Part shown: piece by piece, positions 11,901-25,478 of the stretch
Position numbering within the stretch: the stretch's first letter is position 1
How the letters are laid out: every line of letters begins with the position of its first letter
Source of the DNA: Physcomitrium patens
Lineage: Eukaryota; Streptophyta; Bryopsida; Funariales; Funariaceae
Assembly: GCF_000002425.4 (NCBI RefSeq)
Contig: NC_037253.1
Coordinates: 15,684,569 to 15,748,568, forward strand
DNA length: 64,000 bases
Direction: 5' to 3'
The notes under the pieces: model-generated
Database searches by the model: none
Seen by the model: only the letters and a program-made list of their open reading frames with translations
What the model was told of the DNA's origin: nothing
Translations under genes and position numbers: made by a program

Positions 11901-14900
11901 TGCCCAAACTCTCTGGCTTGGTATGTAAGCAAACAAATAAGGTCATTTCTGTTTCTAGCAGTGGCCAGGAGCCAGTCACCTTAGCTATAAAAGTCCACAC
12001 TAGTTTATTTAAATGTTTGTGGAAAACCTGACTAAAGGTATGGCCTTTTATTTCATCATAGAAAATTTGGTACTAAATTGGCATAAATTTCAGGGCTATT
12101 GATCATAGTTTTTTGATTGACCAATTCATACTTTGTGCAGATACGTGTGAATGGCACGGTTGCTTATGTTGCACAGTCAGCATGGATTCGAAGTGGCACA
12201 TTTCGTGACAACATTTTATTTGGGAAGCCTATGGACAAAGAGCGGTATCGGAAGACATTGCGAGCTTGTGCACTGGATAAGGACATTGAGAATTTTCCTC
12301 ATGGGGATCTAACAGAGATTGGGGAACGGGGTATGAACGTGAGTGGAGGACAGAAGCAGCGAATGCAATTGGCTCGGGCAGTGTATCAGAATGCTGATAT
12401 TTACCTTTTGGACGATCCCTTGAGCGCCGTGGACGCCCACACTGCTGCTAGCCTATTCAATGTATGTTGCGCTGGTTTTTTATATGATTAGCCTCTGAGT
12501 GTTGATTAATGAATTCCTTATCTAGTGTGTCTCATTAACTACACATGTCACTGATACCTTAATCACATAATATTTTTAGATTCAAAAGGTGCACTCCATC
12601 TGATGAGCTCTCTTCAATATGATCTTAGATATTATTAATGACTAAAGGGCAATCAATACGATCCTCACAGGGTTGCATCATGGACGCTCTGGAGGGAAAG
12701 ACAGTGATCTTGGTCACACATCAAGTAGAGTTTCTCCCAGCTGTGGATTCTATACTGGTAAGAAATCTTGTTCGTGGTTTTGGCGTAGTAAACAAAGCAT
12801 AGCCTTGCATTGGTTTTGAAATTTACAGCAAAAATGAGCTATTAGTGTTGGTCGAACTTGTTATTGCTTCTACAATGATAATTAAAATCTATCTTGGTGA
12901 TATATTCCTACAACAGTTGCTGCGAGACGGAGAAATTTGGCAAGCTGGCCATTACAATGAACTGAGAAGCGAAGGCACAGCCTTTGAGGAGCTTGTCACG
13001 GCTCATGAAGAGGTAATGGGCGGAATGTCAGAGAACTCAAGTTTAGAGCACAAAGCCACTGCTCAGAATTCAGATAAAGAGCAACTGCAGAAAATGCCTA
13101 GTCGAAGTCGGTCTAGGAGAGAAGAGGACGCTATTCAGCTGGCTAGAGCTAAGCAGAACGCTTCACAACTGACGGAGCAAGAAGAGAAAGAGATTGGTAG
13201 CACTGGATCAAAAGCATATGTGGACTATCTAAAGCAAGCCAATGGATTTTTGCTCTTATTTCTTTCGATCATCACCCAACTTGTCTTTGTACTGGGACAA
13301 GTGGCTTCGAACTGGTGGATGGCTTCCAACGTGGATAATCCAGCAGTGAGCAATGCCAAGCTGCTATTTATCTACTCTACGATTGCACTCACCACCGGAT
13401 TCTTCGTCTTCTTTAGATCTGCCTTTCTTGCCATGTTAGGTGTGGAAGCCTCGCGGTCATTTTTTGAAGGGATGATCAGCTCTTTATTTCGTACCCCCAT
13501 GGCATTCTTTGACTCAACACCAACTGGCCGAATCCTCAGTCGGGTATGCGTAACATTCTTAAGTACTTGAACCTCTATATTGGCTTGTGAGGAGTTTTAA
13601 TCAACTACATGGACTTTGTGCCTTGTCTAGATAAACAAAATGGAGATGAGCACATCAAAGTAGACATCTGCATATTCTTGTTCTGCTTTATGTTTTATCT
13701 GAGATGACCGTGTGATTTAACTGTCATTTCAGCAATTTCTCTGCACTAGTGTGATCTGATATGCGAATTGCAGGAAATGAATGTTGAAGGAACACTGTCA
13801 TTATGTTTTGAAATTTGATGCAGGTTTCCTCAGATTTCAGTATTCTGGACATGGATGTGGCTTTCGCATTTGGTTTCTCTATCGCGGCCTCCATGAATGC
13901 GCTCACCAATGTAGCCGTCAACACTTCCATAACCTGGCAAATCTTGTTCATTGTCATCCCATTTATATACGCCGCCCGAAAATTACAGGTGAAATATTCG
14001 TTTACGCTCTAAAGATTAGAAGTCTTATCAGTTAGTAGACTTTCTTACTTGTTGAGGGATTTGCTCGTAACAGATTGTAGGTTTTTGCGAGTACATTCAG
14101 TATTGTTGTTTGTCAAGTTTAATGTCTTTGATCAATGTTACGAATAACGAACCTATACCCTCCTTGCGTGCTGAGGGCCATACACATGCTGATGTTGAAC
14201 TTTACCCCAATACAGCTTTATTACTTGGCATCTGCCAGGCAAATTATGCGGATCAATGGAACAACTAAAGCACCAATTGTGAACCACTTCGCGGAGGCCA
14301 TCGCCGGAGGATCGACAATTCGTGCGTTTAAGAAGCAGGCTGACTTCGCTGTGGAGAATTTGAGTCTCATTGACGCTAATGCTAGCCCCTTTTTCCATAG
14401 CTTTGCAGCTATTGAGTGGCTCATACTTCGTCTCGAGTTCCTCTCAGCAACCGTTTTAGTAGCATCTGCACTGTTCATCGTTCTTCTACCCGAGGGTCAC
14501 ATCAACCCAGGTTAGTGTCAAGCTGTCAACTATTAGTTGGATTGTGAATAATTTGAGGTTCCAGCGGTGTTGTTAGCATGTTTGATCATCCTATTCATGT
14601 CTATCAAATTTTTGAACAAGACGTTCGCTAATGTTTCGACTTCTGAATAGTTGCACCTGGGTTTGGAATGCAGGTTTCGCTGGTATGGCCATCAGTTATG
14701 GTCTATCTTTAAATATTTCTGTCGTCTTCGGTGTCCAGCATCAATGCAATCTTTCAAATACAATAATCTCAGTGGAAAGAATAAAACAATACATGAACCT
14801 TGTCAGTGAAGCTCCAGCTGTAATCCCTAACAAGAGGCCTTCTTTGCATTGGCCAAGCACTGGCAGGGTTGAGCTTGAAAATCTACAGGTAAACCCTTCC

Positions 14901-15834
14901 TCTATACTCCATGACTTCGTCTTCGAATTATTCATATTGGTTTGACTTGTGCAGTTTCTTTGTCCCAAGCTACACTTGTTAATGCCTTTTTCATATCTAT
15001 CCTGAAAATGTTTACATTTCAGGTAAATGCTATGTCGATTTCCAGCTTTTCTGCATACAGGTCGAGCTACAAAAGAAGCCGGAGTTGCGATCTTAGAAAA
15101 TTGTTAGCACTAAACATGTGAATGTTGTAACAAAAGTTGACGAATAATGTTCTAATGCTACCATAATTCTCTTGAAGTTCCTTTGAAGCATTTGTGGATT
15201 ACCTTTCGTTATGAAACCAAATTTTCAATTGTCATGACACAGGTTCGATATCGCTCAAACTCGCCTCTAGTTCTGCGTGGCATCACGTGTATCTTCCAGG
15301 GAGGTCAGAAGGTGGGCGTTGTGGGTCGCACAGGAAGTGGCAAAACAACTCTCATTGGTTCCCTCTTTCGACTGGTGGAGCCAGCGGGTGGAAGGATCTT
15401 GATTGATGGCATTGATATTTCAACCATTGGCCTTCATGATTTACGCTCACGCCTTGGAATCATCCCACAAGAGCCTACATTGTTTCGAGGAACTGTCAGG
15501 TTCAATTTAGACCCTATTGACGAACACTCTGACGCTGAAATTTGGGAGGTAAGATTATTATTCTTTTAAACCGCAGTCTTGGGTACTAAATTTCATACGA
15601 AGTGCACAAATAATTTGAGCTCCAAATCTGTCATCATTTCCTACTTTCCATTAGATTTTCCATTTGGAGTTGTTTTCAGAGTACTGATGAATTGATTCTT
15701 CCGTTGCCTTCAGGCCCTTGACAAATGCCAGCTGGGTGACATCATACGAACAAAGCCTGAACGACTAGATGCGCTAGGTGATTGAAGGAATCACCATTGT
15801 AGTCGCTACGTGTGATAAGAACGTTTTGACATTC

Positions 15835-15866
<32 letters not shown>

Positions 15867-16545
15867 TCTCATGTTATCATTATCTAGTTTGCATTGAACT
15901 ATCTTAGCATTTCTCAACAGCTATGGATACTGAAGGCAATTGACGTGCTTTGTAGTTGCGGATGACGGTGAGAACTGGAGCGTCGGCCAACGACAACTCT
16001 TTTGCTTAGGACGAGCTTTACTAAAGCACAGCCGTGTCTTAGTGTTGGACGAGGCAACTGCTAGCATTGATAACAACACAGACGCGATACTGCAACGCAT
16101 CCTGCGCCGAGAATTTTCAGACTGCACTGTTGTAACTGTGGCTCACCGCATCCCTACTGTTATCGACAGTGATGCGGTCATGGCCCTTCATGACGGTTAG
16201 TTTTCTTCTTCCCAACACTCTCTTTTCAGAAACCTCTCTCTATCCACTAATCACCGTGTTATTTACAATACAAACTTTGTAATCTATCTTGAAAGATGTT
16301 GCATTTCTTCAAGAGCTACATGCTCCAAGCGTCAGGACTAATTCCGTGATTTGCTGATGGAGCTTCAACACTGTCAAAGGATATCCATTTGCACAACAGT
16401 GACGATGTTTCCTCGATTTGTTTTCTTGCTATCTGTGTTCGCAGGTAAAATGGCTGAATTTGACGAACCGAAGAAGCTGTTGGAGGATCCCAGCTCTCTG
16501 TTTGCCAAGCTTGTTGCTGAGTATTGGGCCAATATCCACCACTGA
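8950..16545 (+). CDS. ABCC: ABCC-subfamily (MRP-type) ABC transporter, full length, 15 exons
   Basis: Encodes a predicted 1500-residue full-size ATP-binding cassette transporter of the MRP type; plant members export glutathione conjugates and other organic anions, often into the vacuole. Exons: 8950-8971, 9243-10445, 10647-10960, 11245-11508, 11642-11920, 12141-12461, 12671-12757, 12917-13543, 13824-13988, 14216-14510, 14674-14888, 15243-15548, 15714-15777, 15956-16195, 16445-16545. They total 4503 nt in one frame. Domain order: hydrophobic TMD0 (about 30-220), TMD1 starting near SFSWLNPLL (about 255), NBD1 with Walker [10 protein letters not shown] (about 671), signature VSGGQKQR (about 761), Walker [12 protein letters not shown] and H-loop VTHQ, TMD2, then NBD2 with GRTGSGKTT (about 1292), SVGQRQ (about 1395), [12 protein letters not shown] and VAHR (about 1449). 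The 22-nt first coding exon was chosen because its phase joins exactly to 9243 and no in-frame ATG precedes TMD0 in exon 2. All catalytic motifs are intact. Substrate unknown. Confidence 0.93.
11573..11597. repeat. (TA)n microsatellite in an ABCC intron
   Basis: A pure TA dinucleotide tract of about 25 bases lies in the intron between the exons ending at 11508 and beginning at 11642. Confidence 0.9.
15835..15867. repeat. Poly-A tract in an ABCC intron
   Basis: A long A run interrupted by one G lies in the intron between the exons ending at 15777 and beginning at 15956. Confidence 0.85.
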
Positions 16546-17886
16546 GGTAAGAGTTTTGTAGGAATTGATTCTACAACATATAACAAGTTTGTGGACATTT
16601 TAGATTGAACAGCTGCCACACTACTGAAGACTACCATGCTGCTCCCGTGAATTGATTTAAGAGCTCTTAAATCACTTAAGATATATTCTCTGCATATGTT
16701 TCTACTTTGATTTGGTTAGGTGACAAATTTTGCCTCGCAAAATGTTGAAAATGTTGTTGAAAATCACTCGACTCATCCAGTTTTAAAACTTGCAAACGAT
16801 GGAACATGTTTCCATTTTGGTATTCTTCACACTATCAGTATATGTATGTGAGGAATTAAATTTTGAATAAAAGTAATGGTTACTCACTTTCATTTTCAGT
16901 CAGAAACTTCATTTTGAGTGCCTTGATGATTTTATGCAGACAGTTAGACCCGTTAGACAGATATGATAGTTGAAACTATCTGTTCATTTTAAAAACGTAT
17001 AGTATTCATACTGAAACATGGAGATTATGTACTAGTTTGTTGCAACATTCACAATCACACTTCCAACTGTTGTGACGATGTACTAGATCGATTTGTGGCA
17101 ACATGGCAAGGGCAGTAGGCTGGTTATAAGGATGAAGACTGTTTAAGCGACATCCTACAAATAATGGCGAACATATATCTCCATCATGAAGTCATTGCAA
17201 TATTCATAATTACATGGACCATCTTCACCAAAATGCAATGTTCGCGGTCGGCGTTGCTTCAAGTTTCAATCACCTTAGGCACCGACTCTTGAGACATAGG
17301 ACTTTGATATAAATCTAGGTTACATATGAAACTACACCATACACTCTAGAAAGGTCCAACAGGTTTAGGTGCGTCTCCCTTGGATATCCCTTACAACTGA
17401 GTCGGAAGTAGATGAAAGGTTGTTTTATCTCCGCATCTCGTCGCTTTCAAAGATAGAGTGGAATCATCACGGGTGCCTACAAAAACAATCACAGATGCGC
17501 AGGACAGTGTCACCGTGTATTAAGTGTAACACACACGGATCAGGTTGTGCACATCGATAATGAATACACAAGAGAGTTGTTGATCATCTTGTTCGACAAG
17601 CGATCCTGGTCTACATAATCAATTTACCAACGAGTAATACCACACACATGTACGGTCACGTGTGTTAGCACATCTGCATGACGAAAATGAATGGCAACGA
17701 TAAACTTCACAAATCATCAAACGTTACGCGCTAAAGCATGGTTGTCTTCAAGCAAGCAACAATCAACGACCTCGGGTAAAAGCGTCGAAGAATGAAATCA
17801 GTCTAACGATGTCGAAGTAGGCTAAATTTCAGGAAAATGATGGTGTTACAAAACACCAATTAATTTGAATACGGAAACCACTTGAC
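16546..17886. other. Intergenic region between convergent ABCC and histone H3 genes
   Basis: This region lies between the 3' ends of two genes on opposite strands and should contain both 3' untranslated regions. I see no coding region; the frame at 17369-17560 matches nothing I know. Composition is intermediate rather than extremely AT-rich. Confidence 0.6.
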
Positions 17887-18309
<423 letters not shown>

Positions 18310-18410
18310 TCAACTACTAAAACAACGCTCTAATCAACCAACTGCAAGAGAAACAAGACCGTTCAGAACAAAAGCGTAAGCAAAGATAACTGCATACTCA
18401 GTGTAGCAAA

Positions 18411-18420
18411 GTTGATATAG
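18411..18420 (-). promoter_or_regulatory. Possible TATA element of histone H3
   Basis: Read on the minus strand, CTATATCAAC lies about 115-125 bases upstream of the H3 start codon. Spacing fits a TATA box with a leader of about 90 bases. No transcript evidence is available here. Confidence 0.3.
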
Positions 18421-18500
18421 GAGAAGGCAAGAGCATTAGAAAGTCACAGCTTGCAGAGGAAGCAAACCAGGCGCGCGAGGGAAAACGAAAACTTGAGTTC

Positions 18501-18526
18501 GGCGGGAACAGTTTGAATCTCCCGCC
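18501..18526 (-). promoter_or_regulatory. Pair of E2F-like sites upstream of histone H3
   Basis: GGCGGGAA at 18501-18508 and CCCGCC at 18521-18526 form two oppositely oriented E2F-like cores about 205-230 bases upstream of the H3 ATG. E2F motifs of the TTTCCCGC type are known in plant S-phase promoters. Each site here departs by one base from the full consensus, so binding is a guess. Confidence 0.3.
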
Positions 18527-19893
18527 ACACATTAATGGGGATGGGAAGCGCGCCTCTTCCACGGTCATAGGGGTATGTAGACCCTCCAAGAATTCATGGT
18601 GGAAATGTCAGGAACCTTGTAGAATGTTCGATTTGTTGACATCATTTGAATTCTCGCATTTGAATGATCTCAAATTCTTTTAGTTATTTTCTGGACCCAA
18701 ACCTGAATGTGGATAAATTGCACTGTTTTCAACATTAAGGATGCTATTGATACATTTTCAATTTTTATGTAAATATAAATTAAACGTAGCAATTTATGTA
18801 AACAATAAATAATGGGGAATATTAGGTAGACACCTCCCTTTTGATGTGTGGATATCTTTCTTTTACTGCATAGACATTCTTGTGTGCCTCACTGACAATA
18901 CACCGCTGCTACAAGTTTTTCAATAAGTTGGATATTAATGAGGTTGAAAGGTATAATAACAGCAACAACAATAATAATAAAGCATTACTAATGTAAAAGC
19001 TAACCAAAACAACCAAAACAAATTAACAATAATAAAAATAAATAAATAAAAATTATATTTAATTAACTTCTGAATATATTTTAAGTTGTTTAAAACAACT
19101 TAAGGATTTTGAGCTTATAATTTTACACCATAAGAGGGACCAATAATTTTATTGAATAAAAATTATTAAAAATATTCATATGTGATATAATATAATGATC
19201 AATAATATTTTTTTAATAAATATACATAAATATAATTATACATATAGATTTAATAAAAGTATATAAAATATATTTTACTAAATATATAATTGAATTTGTA
19301 TTTTATATTTTTACATGCAAGAAGAGATAAAAAATACTTGTGAATAAATAATCAATTGTATAATATTTTTTTGTTTTTGAAAGAAAAACAGAGTTTATAA
19401 ATTTAATTTACAAATTATTTTTTATTGTAAATAAAATAAATTTGTTCATACTTTTGTTGAAAAAAAAAGTAGAAGATATAATCAATAAAATATATTTTAA
19501 AATAATTAGAATTCTTTTATAATTTAACCATCATATTATTATTTTTAAATAATTTATCATTTGTATTAATTATATATTAAAAAAATATTATGTTTGGAGC
19601 TATTATTGTCTCTTATAAACTATAATATATAACAAAATAGGCAAAAATAATTATTTAGAGATTTTTAATATTCTAAGGTTATATAATTATTTTTAATTTT
19701 TATATGTATATATAGAGGCTGTTACTTAACTTTTTTATTTAATGTTATAGAAGAAAATAGGTATGCAAATGGCCATTGAATACATTTTACATAGAGTAAT
19801 AACAAGCCTAAATTTGTGTCAATGAAATAAAATATGTTATTACTCTAAACCTATATGTCAATGAAATAAAATTAATTAATGGCAATAAAAATG

Positions 19894-19918
19894 ATATATA
19901 TATATATATATATATATA
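19894..19918. repeat. (TA)n microsatellite
   Basis: A pure TA tract directly abuts the 5' side of a dispersed family A repeat copy. Confidence 0.9.
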
Positions 19919-20060
19919 GTTTTTAAAGCCACACCTCAATTTTGTTAAAACCACACCTCCCTTTCCACCTTATGATTCATTTTTATACATGACCCTTATC
20001 CTAGCCCTCGTCCCCACTTTGTCCCGACCCCTCCCTTGCTCCTATGCACATGCTTGAGGA
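19919..20060 (+). repeat. Dispersed repeat family A, copy 1
   Basis: The sequence begins AGTTTTTAAAGCCACACCTC, then AATTTTGTTAAAACCACACC and TATGATTCATTTTTATACAT, followed by a C/T-rich tail with few G. The same succession occurs at 47251-47432 (plus) and, inverted, at 48738-48946. It has no coding potential and is probably a short non-autonomous element of unknown class. Confidence 0.6.
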
Positions 20061-20196
20061 TGGTGGTGTGGAATAATTAGGGTTTAGTAGGTTTTCCATA
20101 GTGTAAGAGTGGTTACAGTAATCAAGTACAATGGAAGTGTTAAGTGAAAATTAATTTGGAGATTAAAGTAAATTTGTTCATTATCTTTTTTTGTCC

Positions 20197-20221
20197 ATAT
20201 ATATATATATATATATATATA
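20197..20221. repeat. (TA)n microsatellite
   Basis: A pure alternating AT tract lies in AT-rich intergenic DNA. Confidence 0.9.
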
Positions 20222-23087
20222 GTCTAATATAGAAAGTATTTTTACAAAAATAGATGATAAAAATTTAACCATAATTTTTATAGTTTTAAATATATATGTG
20301 GTAGACATGCACGTATTATTTGTATTAATTTATCTAAATATGAATATATTTTATTTTATACATTTTAAATACCAAATTTAAATATTCAATGACAAAACAT
20401 ACAATCTTTTTAAAAAATAATTTTTATATTGGTATCAATTGCAAAAATTAAATTGCATTGGTCAAAGGAAATTTTTATTGATTACAAAATTTACTGTTAG
20501 TTTCATTAAGTATTAAGATAAGTATATATAATTGCATAAAAATAAAAATAAATTTATATGATTTAAATATTATAATTACTTGAGCTCAAAGTCTAGAGAT
20601 TTATTAGACTTTAAATAAAAAATTTAATTTCGTATTATAATCACCTAAAAATAAAAAAAAGTTACAACGAGTCATTGAAAATTTAAAGAAAAAGCTTTTA
20701 ATTTTGAAAATTGTGCGAATTAAAGAAACTTTAATCTCTTTTTTATTTTTTAATCTCTTTTTTATTTTTTTATTAATAGTTAAATAATATTACAATGATG
20801 TCTTTGATTAAACCACAGGTTGTGCATGTCAATAAATAAATTAATTTTAAGATTTCTATTCTTTTTTCCTTACTCTAGCCAAAAGTTCTCCGTGCTAAAA
20901 AAGAAAATTGTTACACAAAATATGTACAAAAGTTGTATTCTTTCTAATTATTCTTAATAAGAACAATAATTACTTGAATATTTCACTTTCACTTCCAAAT
21001 TAGTTTTCACTCGACACTTCCATTGCATTTGATTATTGTGACAACTCTTAAAAAGCAAGGACAACAGATTCTTTTACTATTAATTAGTCAAATGAAAAGT
21101 GTAAAGTTTGATGTAAATTAGAATGCAACTTGAATGCATATTAATGCTGCTATTGTTGAAAAAAAAAATGCTGTTGTAAAGAAAACCTCTATTATTGAAA
21201 TCTTATCTTAATTGTGACACTATGAAACATGATATGTAGTTTTGATCCCTGCATATTTTTTTGATCGGTAATAGTTGGAGGATCATGGTGTATTTTATTC
21301 AATTTGACAAGGATTTGTATGATACTGTTTGCTTTATGTATCTACAAATAGTATAATAAACTCCAAACACCTACAATTTAAAAAATATAATGTAATAAAA
21401 TCTAGTAAATAAACTGATGCATGCTGATTGCAAGTAATAGGTGACATATTTCAAAATATTGCTTAAAAAAATAGAAAGGAAAAAAGAAATATATTGTTAT
21501 TACTAATCTAAAACATATATTGAATGCTAGAATTGGAGATGTTGAGTTTTAATTGGAAGAAAAAATCTAATTTAAAAACTAAATTTGTATAACAACATGT
21601 ATCTTGATCTTTAAAATTAAAAAGTCTATTTCCTTAGCATTCATTCATTCATTCATTCATATATACATATATATATATATATACTGACAACCGAAAATAA
21701 CCACCAAAGTCACATTATGCCATCTAATTTTAATAATAATGATAAAAATCAATAAAAATATGTTCACATCTTTTGCAAATAAAGTGCCCAATGCATCACT
21801 TGACTCATAGAACCACCTATAACTTTCTCGGTGATTTGTTCGGCATCATAAAGCTTCTTCTTGAATTTTATGGACTACTTGTTTATTTACTTCTAATAAA
21901 CATTTTTTCATCTATGAATTTTTTTTTAAAGATAAAACATGTGGCAAAAAAATTAACAATAGAACACAAGATTTAATTTATTTAATAATTAATATGTAGG
22001 AATTTGTTGTTTTTAATAAAAATATCAGATCATGGCTTTATAATTCTTTAATTAGACATTATGATAATATTAAATATTTAGTAATTGAAACAGTGTTTTT
22101 AACATGATTTGATTTTCTATCTTTATACAATGTATTCAGGACGATTTTCTTTTTCTTTTTCTTCTTTTAATTGGATATTGGTGATATTATTTTTATTATC
22201 AATTGCTCAAGTATTCAAACCTTCTAAGTAATTAATGATTTACATACTACTTAAAAATCTATTTCTAAATCTATGCTTGGATTCTATATTTAATATTTTT
22301 TTAAAAAATTCTCCAGGCATGCAAAAAGCATGATCCAATAATAAAATAAACGTAGAAATGTTTTTGAAAAAAATAAAGATATAATTTTAAATAAGAATAA
22401 TGTGAAGCAAAATATAATTAAATTAATATTAATTAAGCTAGTATGTATTAGGTTAATGTATTTGCAAATCCATCATTTTTATTATTATTTAAAAGCAGAA
22501 AAAGAAAAAGAAAATAAGAAAGAAATAGAGAATGATTTGTAAACCCACATGTTCAAACAACATTATAAAGAATTTCACCTTTTATACAAAGATGAACTAC
22601 CTAAAATGTTGGTAGAGGGGGCCAACTGGAGTTGCTAATATAATAGCTTAAAAAGCCACAATTATCATATTAGATAATTATTGCATTGACAAAAAGAAAG
22701 AAAAATAAAAAATAAAATACACATAGTTGAAAAAATAAAAAAGAAATAGTAAATGGAGGAATTTAATTTGATAACTAATTTACAATATAAAGTATACACT
22801 TGAATGTTTAAAATAACAACTGTGGTTCAATCAATACTATCAACTTTTGGAAGCAAGAGATCAAATACTTGTAGTTTACGATGCAAAAATTCCCACCATT
22901 TTGTTTTCTGTAGCACCAGAAAATGCCATCCGTTGTTGTCAATTGGTAGAGCACATTTGAAGCTCGTCGGTGTGGTTCGAGGATTGCAAATATATGTTCG
23001 AAGAGGAACAAGGAGTGATACGTTTATTTGAAGTTTTTCGAGGGGAGTTTTGTTGCGGAAATTGAATTGTAGGATGAGAGGAGGATT

Positions 23088-24420
23088 ATGGCAGATGCGA
23101 TGGCCGGTTGTCATGTTTTGAGGAACGTGAAGAGCTCATCGTTGCTGCTGCTACTGCAGTTTCAACATGTCAAGGGAAGGAGACGCGAGAGTTGCAAAGT
23201 GAGGATTGTAAGTGGCAGATTTCGAAGCTGCTTAACAATCGGGCGTGAGAGGAGGAGCGCTCTTAAGTCGTCGGAAGCTGTCACTCTGCTCCTGATTTCT
23301 CAGGTATGCCTTCTTTGTATCTTCGACTGAATTTGAGTTTATCCGGCAGCGTTGTCTTACACACACAAGTTAAGACATACATTTAAGTGCAATCGATTTG
23401 TTCTTAATTTCCGTAGGAATCGATTTCACGAAAACTTCGTTTAACAAGTATTCAGAGTTTTTTAGACCTCAACCTTTCTGAATTGGCCTGCTGTGTGTGT
23501 ATATTAAATGGGAGGAAGTCCACAAGTAATGACGCGAATTTAATGCACGAAACGTGAAGAGAAATATTTGATAAGAGTTTAGTAGATGGATGAGGTCTTT
23601 TGTAGTGTCGTCAAACTACCCCGATTCTACGATGGAACTAGCAGAATCAGTATTAGAGGATGGGTAAGCGGGAGTCCATTCTCGTGTTGAAACTGGTTTT
23701 TGGAGCTTGGGGTTGATTATGCGGCGTTTGGAATTTTTGTTTGGTTGTGGAGGGAGCAGCTCCGTGGGATACAATCGTTGTCAACCTCAAGACACTCCTT
23801 GTGCCGGAGAGGACATGCACCCCTGAATAATGTTGTAGCCAGGGATTTCTATTCACCTGAGGATGGTGTGTTGCTAACACCTTATAAGTGATTTCCTCGG
23901 AGCTCAGCGATCCCTTGATTTGTGTTTGTGTCTCGCTGATCAATCACAACCTCTAGAGAGAATGCAGAGATTGATGTCTTGTTGCTTTTAGTTGACAGTT
24001 TGATACGCCTAAAGGTTCATGCAACGAAATTCTTTACTGCAACTTTTGATGATGCCGCTTAGATTGGATCATTCTAGTCACGACTGCACCAAATGGTTGT
24101 TACGAAGTCGGAGCTCATTCGCTGCTTCTCATAAATCATTCCAGTGATATGCTATTGTGTTGAAAAGTTGCTTGTTTTGTTTTTTGTTTTTTGTTTTTTT
24201 CTATTCCTGATAGCTTTCGTTGAATTCATTGATAAGCGTTACAACAGAAAAAAACTCTAATTGTTTGCTCTGCTGGCGGTTAGTAGTTTCTTGGTGGTTC
24301 GTAAGGATCTTCTCCGCCGTGACTTAGAGTCTGCCATTAAGGATTTGCAGGTACGCTTGGTGACGATATGAGGTTTCCTCTCTTTCTCTCTCTCTCACAT
24401 CCAGACATACATACATATAT

Positions 24421-24462
<42 letters not shown>

Positions 24463-24523
24463 TTTAGGGGACATAAATATTTTCAGGCTGTGAAGGACCA
24501 GAACTAGACATACATACATATAT

Positions 24524-24563
<40 letters not shown>

Positions 24564-25478
24564 TTTAGGGGACATAAATATTTTCAGGCTGTGAAGGACC
24601 AGAACTGCTGATTATACAATAATCCTGCAACTTTTTTCTATTCACTTGAGTAGTGCATGCACCAGTTCATGATGTGATGAAGCTCCGATTTGGTCTTATG
24701 TACTTTTAGGATCAAGTGCGTAGTGGGGAGGCTTCTTCAGAGGAATTCTTTGAGCTAGGGGCTGTAATGCTGCGAAAAAAATACTATGTTCTTGCAAACA
24801 AGTATCTGGAGCAGGCGATCAAGAAATGGGATGGTGATGAAGCCGATTTGGCTCAGGTTTGATTTTTAAAAATTTTAATCTTAATTCTTTTTGCGTGACA
24901 CATTTACTCCTACCCAGTTTTATAATTCTTGTATCGATTCAATGTCAATGTCATCAAAAGAAACATACAGAGCTGCTGAAAGATCTTCACTACCTATCAG
25001 GTGAAGTCTTCCGATTCGGGTTGTGCATTAGTCGAGGAAATGAAACAACTGGAGAGAACATTGTTGTTCTTGAAAAGAGTTTTGTAATAATCTTCTAATA
25101 TTGAAACAGGATTAGTGAGTGTCTTCCAAGAGTTTTAGGTGGCACTTGAATAATGTTATTGAGCACCTTTTTCACAAAGTCTCAGCTCCGTTTTGGAGTT
25201 TGCAGGTATACAATGCATTGGGCTTCAGCTACTTCAGAGACAACAAGCTAGATGAGGCCATCAACCTTTTCGAGAAGGCAGTAAAGCTACGACCAGGGTA
25301 TGTTATTGCATGGTACAACCTGGGAAACGTTTATGAAGTTAAGAAGGACTTCAAAAATGCTTTAAAAGCTTATGAGGAATCTTTGTTATTCGACCCAAAT
25401 AACAAGATTGCTCAGCGACGACGTGATGCTATAAAAGAACGGGTTGATAGGTTTCGAAATATCCCTGACAAAGATTAA
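23088..25478 (+). CDS. PYG7: PYG7/Ycf37-like chloroplast TPR protein (5' exons uncertain)
   Basis: The C-terminal half is clear: exons ending at 24350, 24710-24856 and about 25206-25478 join in frame and encode [28 protein letters not shown] and two tetratricopeptide repeats around [18 protein letters not shown] and [19 protein letters not shown], ending FRNIPDKD. This closely resembles plant PYG7 as I recall it; PYG7 is the relative of cyanobacterial Ycf37, a thylakoid factor for photosystem I assembly. A candidate first exon, 23088-23303, encodes a Ser/Arg/Leu-rich, acid-poor leader suitable as a transit peptide. However, its phase (0) does not match the exon starting at 24284 or 24287, which needs two carried bases, so a further exon between them is likely. 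One intron holds a duplicated microsatellite block. It lies upstream of and parallel to the aspartate aminotransferase gene. Confidence 0.72.
24403..24606. repeat. Direct duplication of a ~102-bp microsatellite block in an intron
   Basis: Two adjacent copies (24403-24505 and 24506-24606) each contain AGACATACATACATATATAC, a (CA)n tract, a (TA)n tract, then TTTTAGGGGACATAAATA and end GGACCAGAACT. Outside the TA tract the two copies are essentially identical, which implies a recent tandem duplication. They lie in the PYG7-like gene between the exons ending at 24350 and beginning at 24710. Confidence 0.92.

Larger units (their letters stand above)
18600..22800. other. AT-rich gene-free region
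   Basis: More than 4 kb of very AT-rich DNA contains A/T homopolymers, (TA)n tracts (19894-19918, 20197-20221, 21660-21683), a short ATTC repeat (about 21640-21660) and one copy of a dispersed CCACACCTC-type repeat (19919-20060). The short frames at 20084-20308 and 21773-21976 are composed of low-complexity codons and are not supported as genes. Confidence 0.7.
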
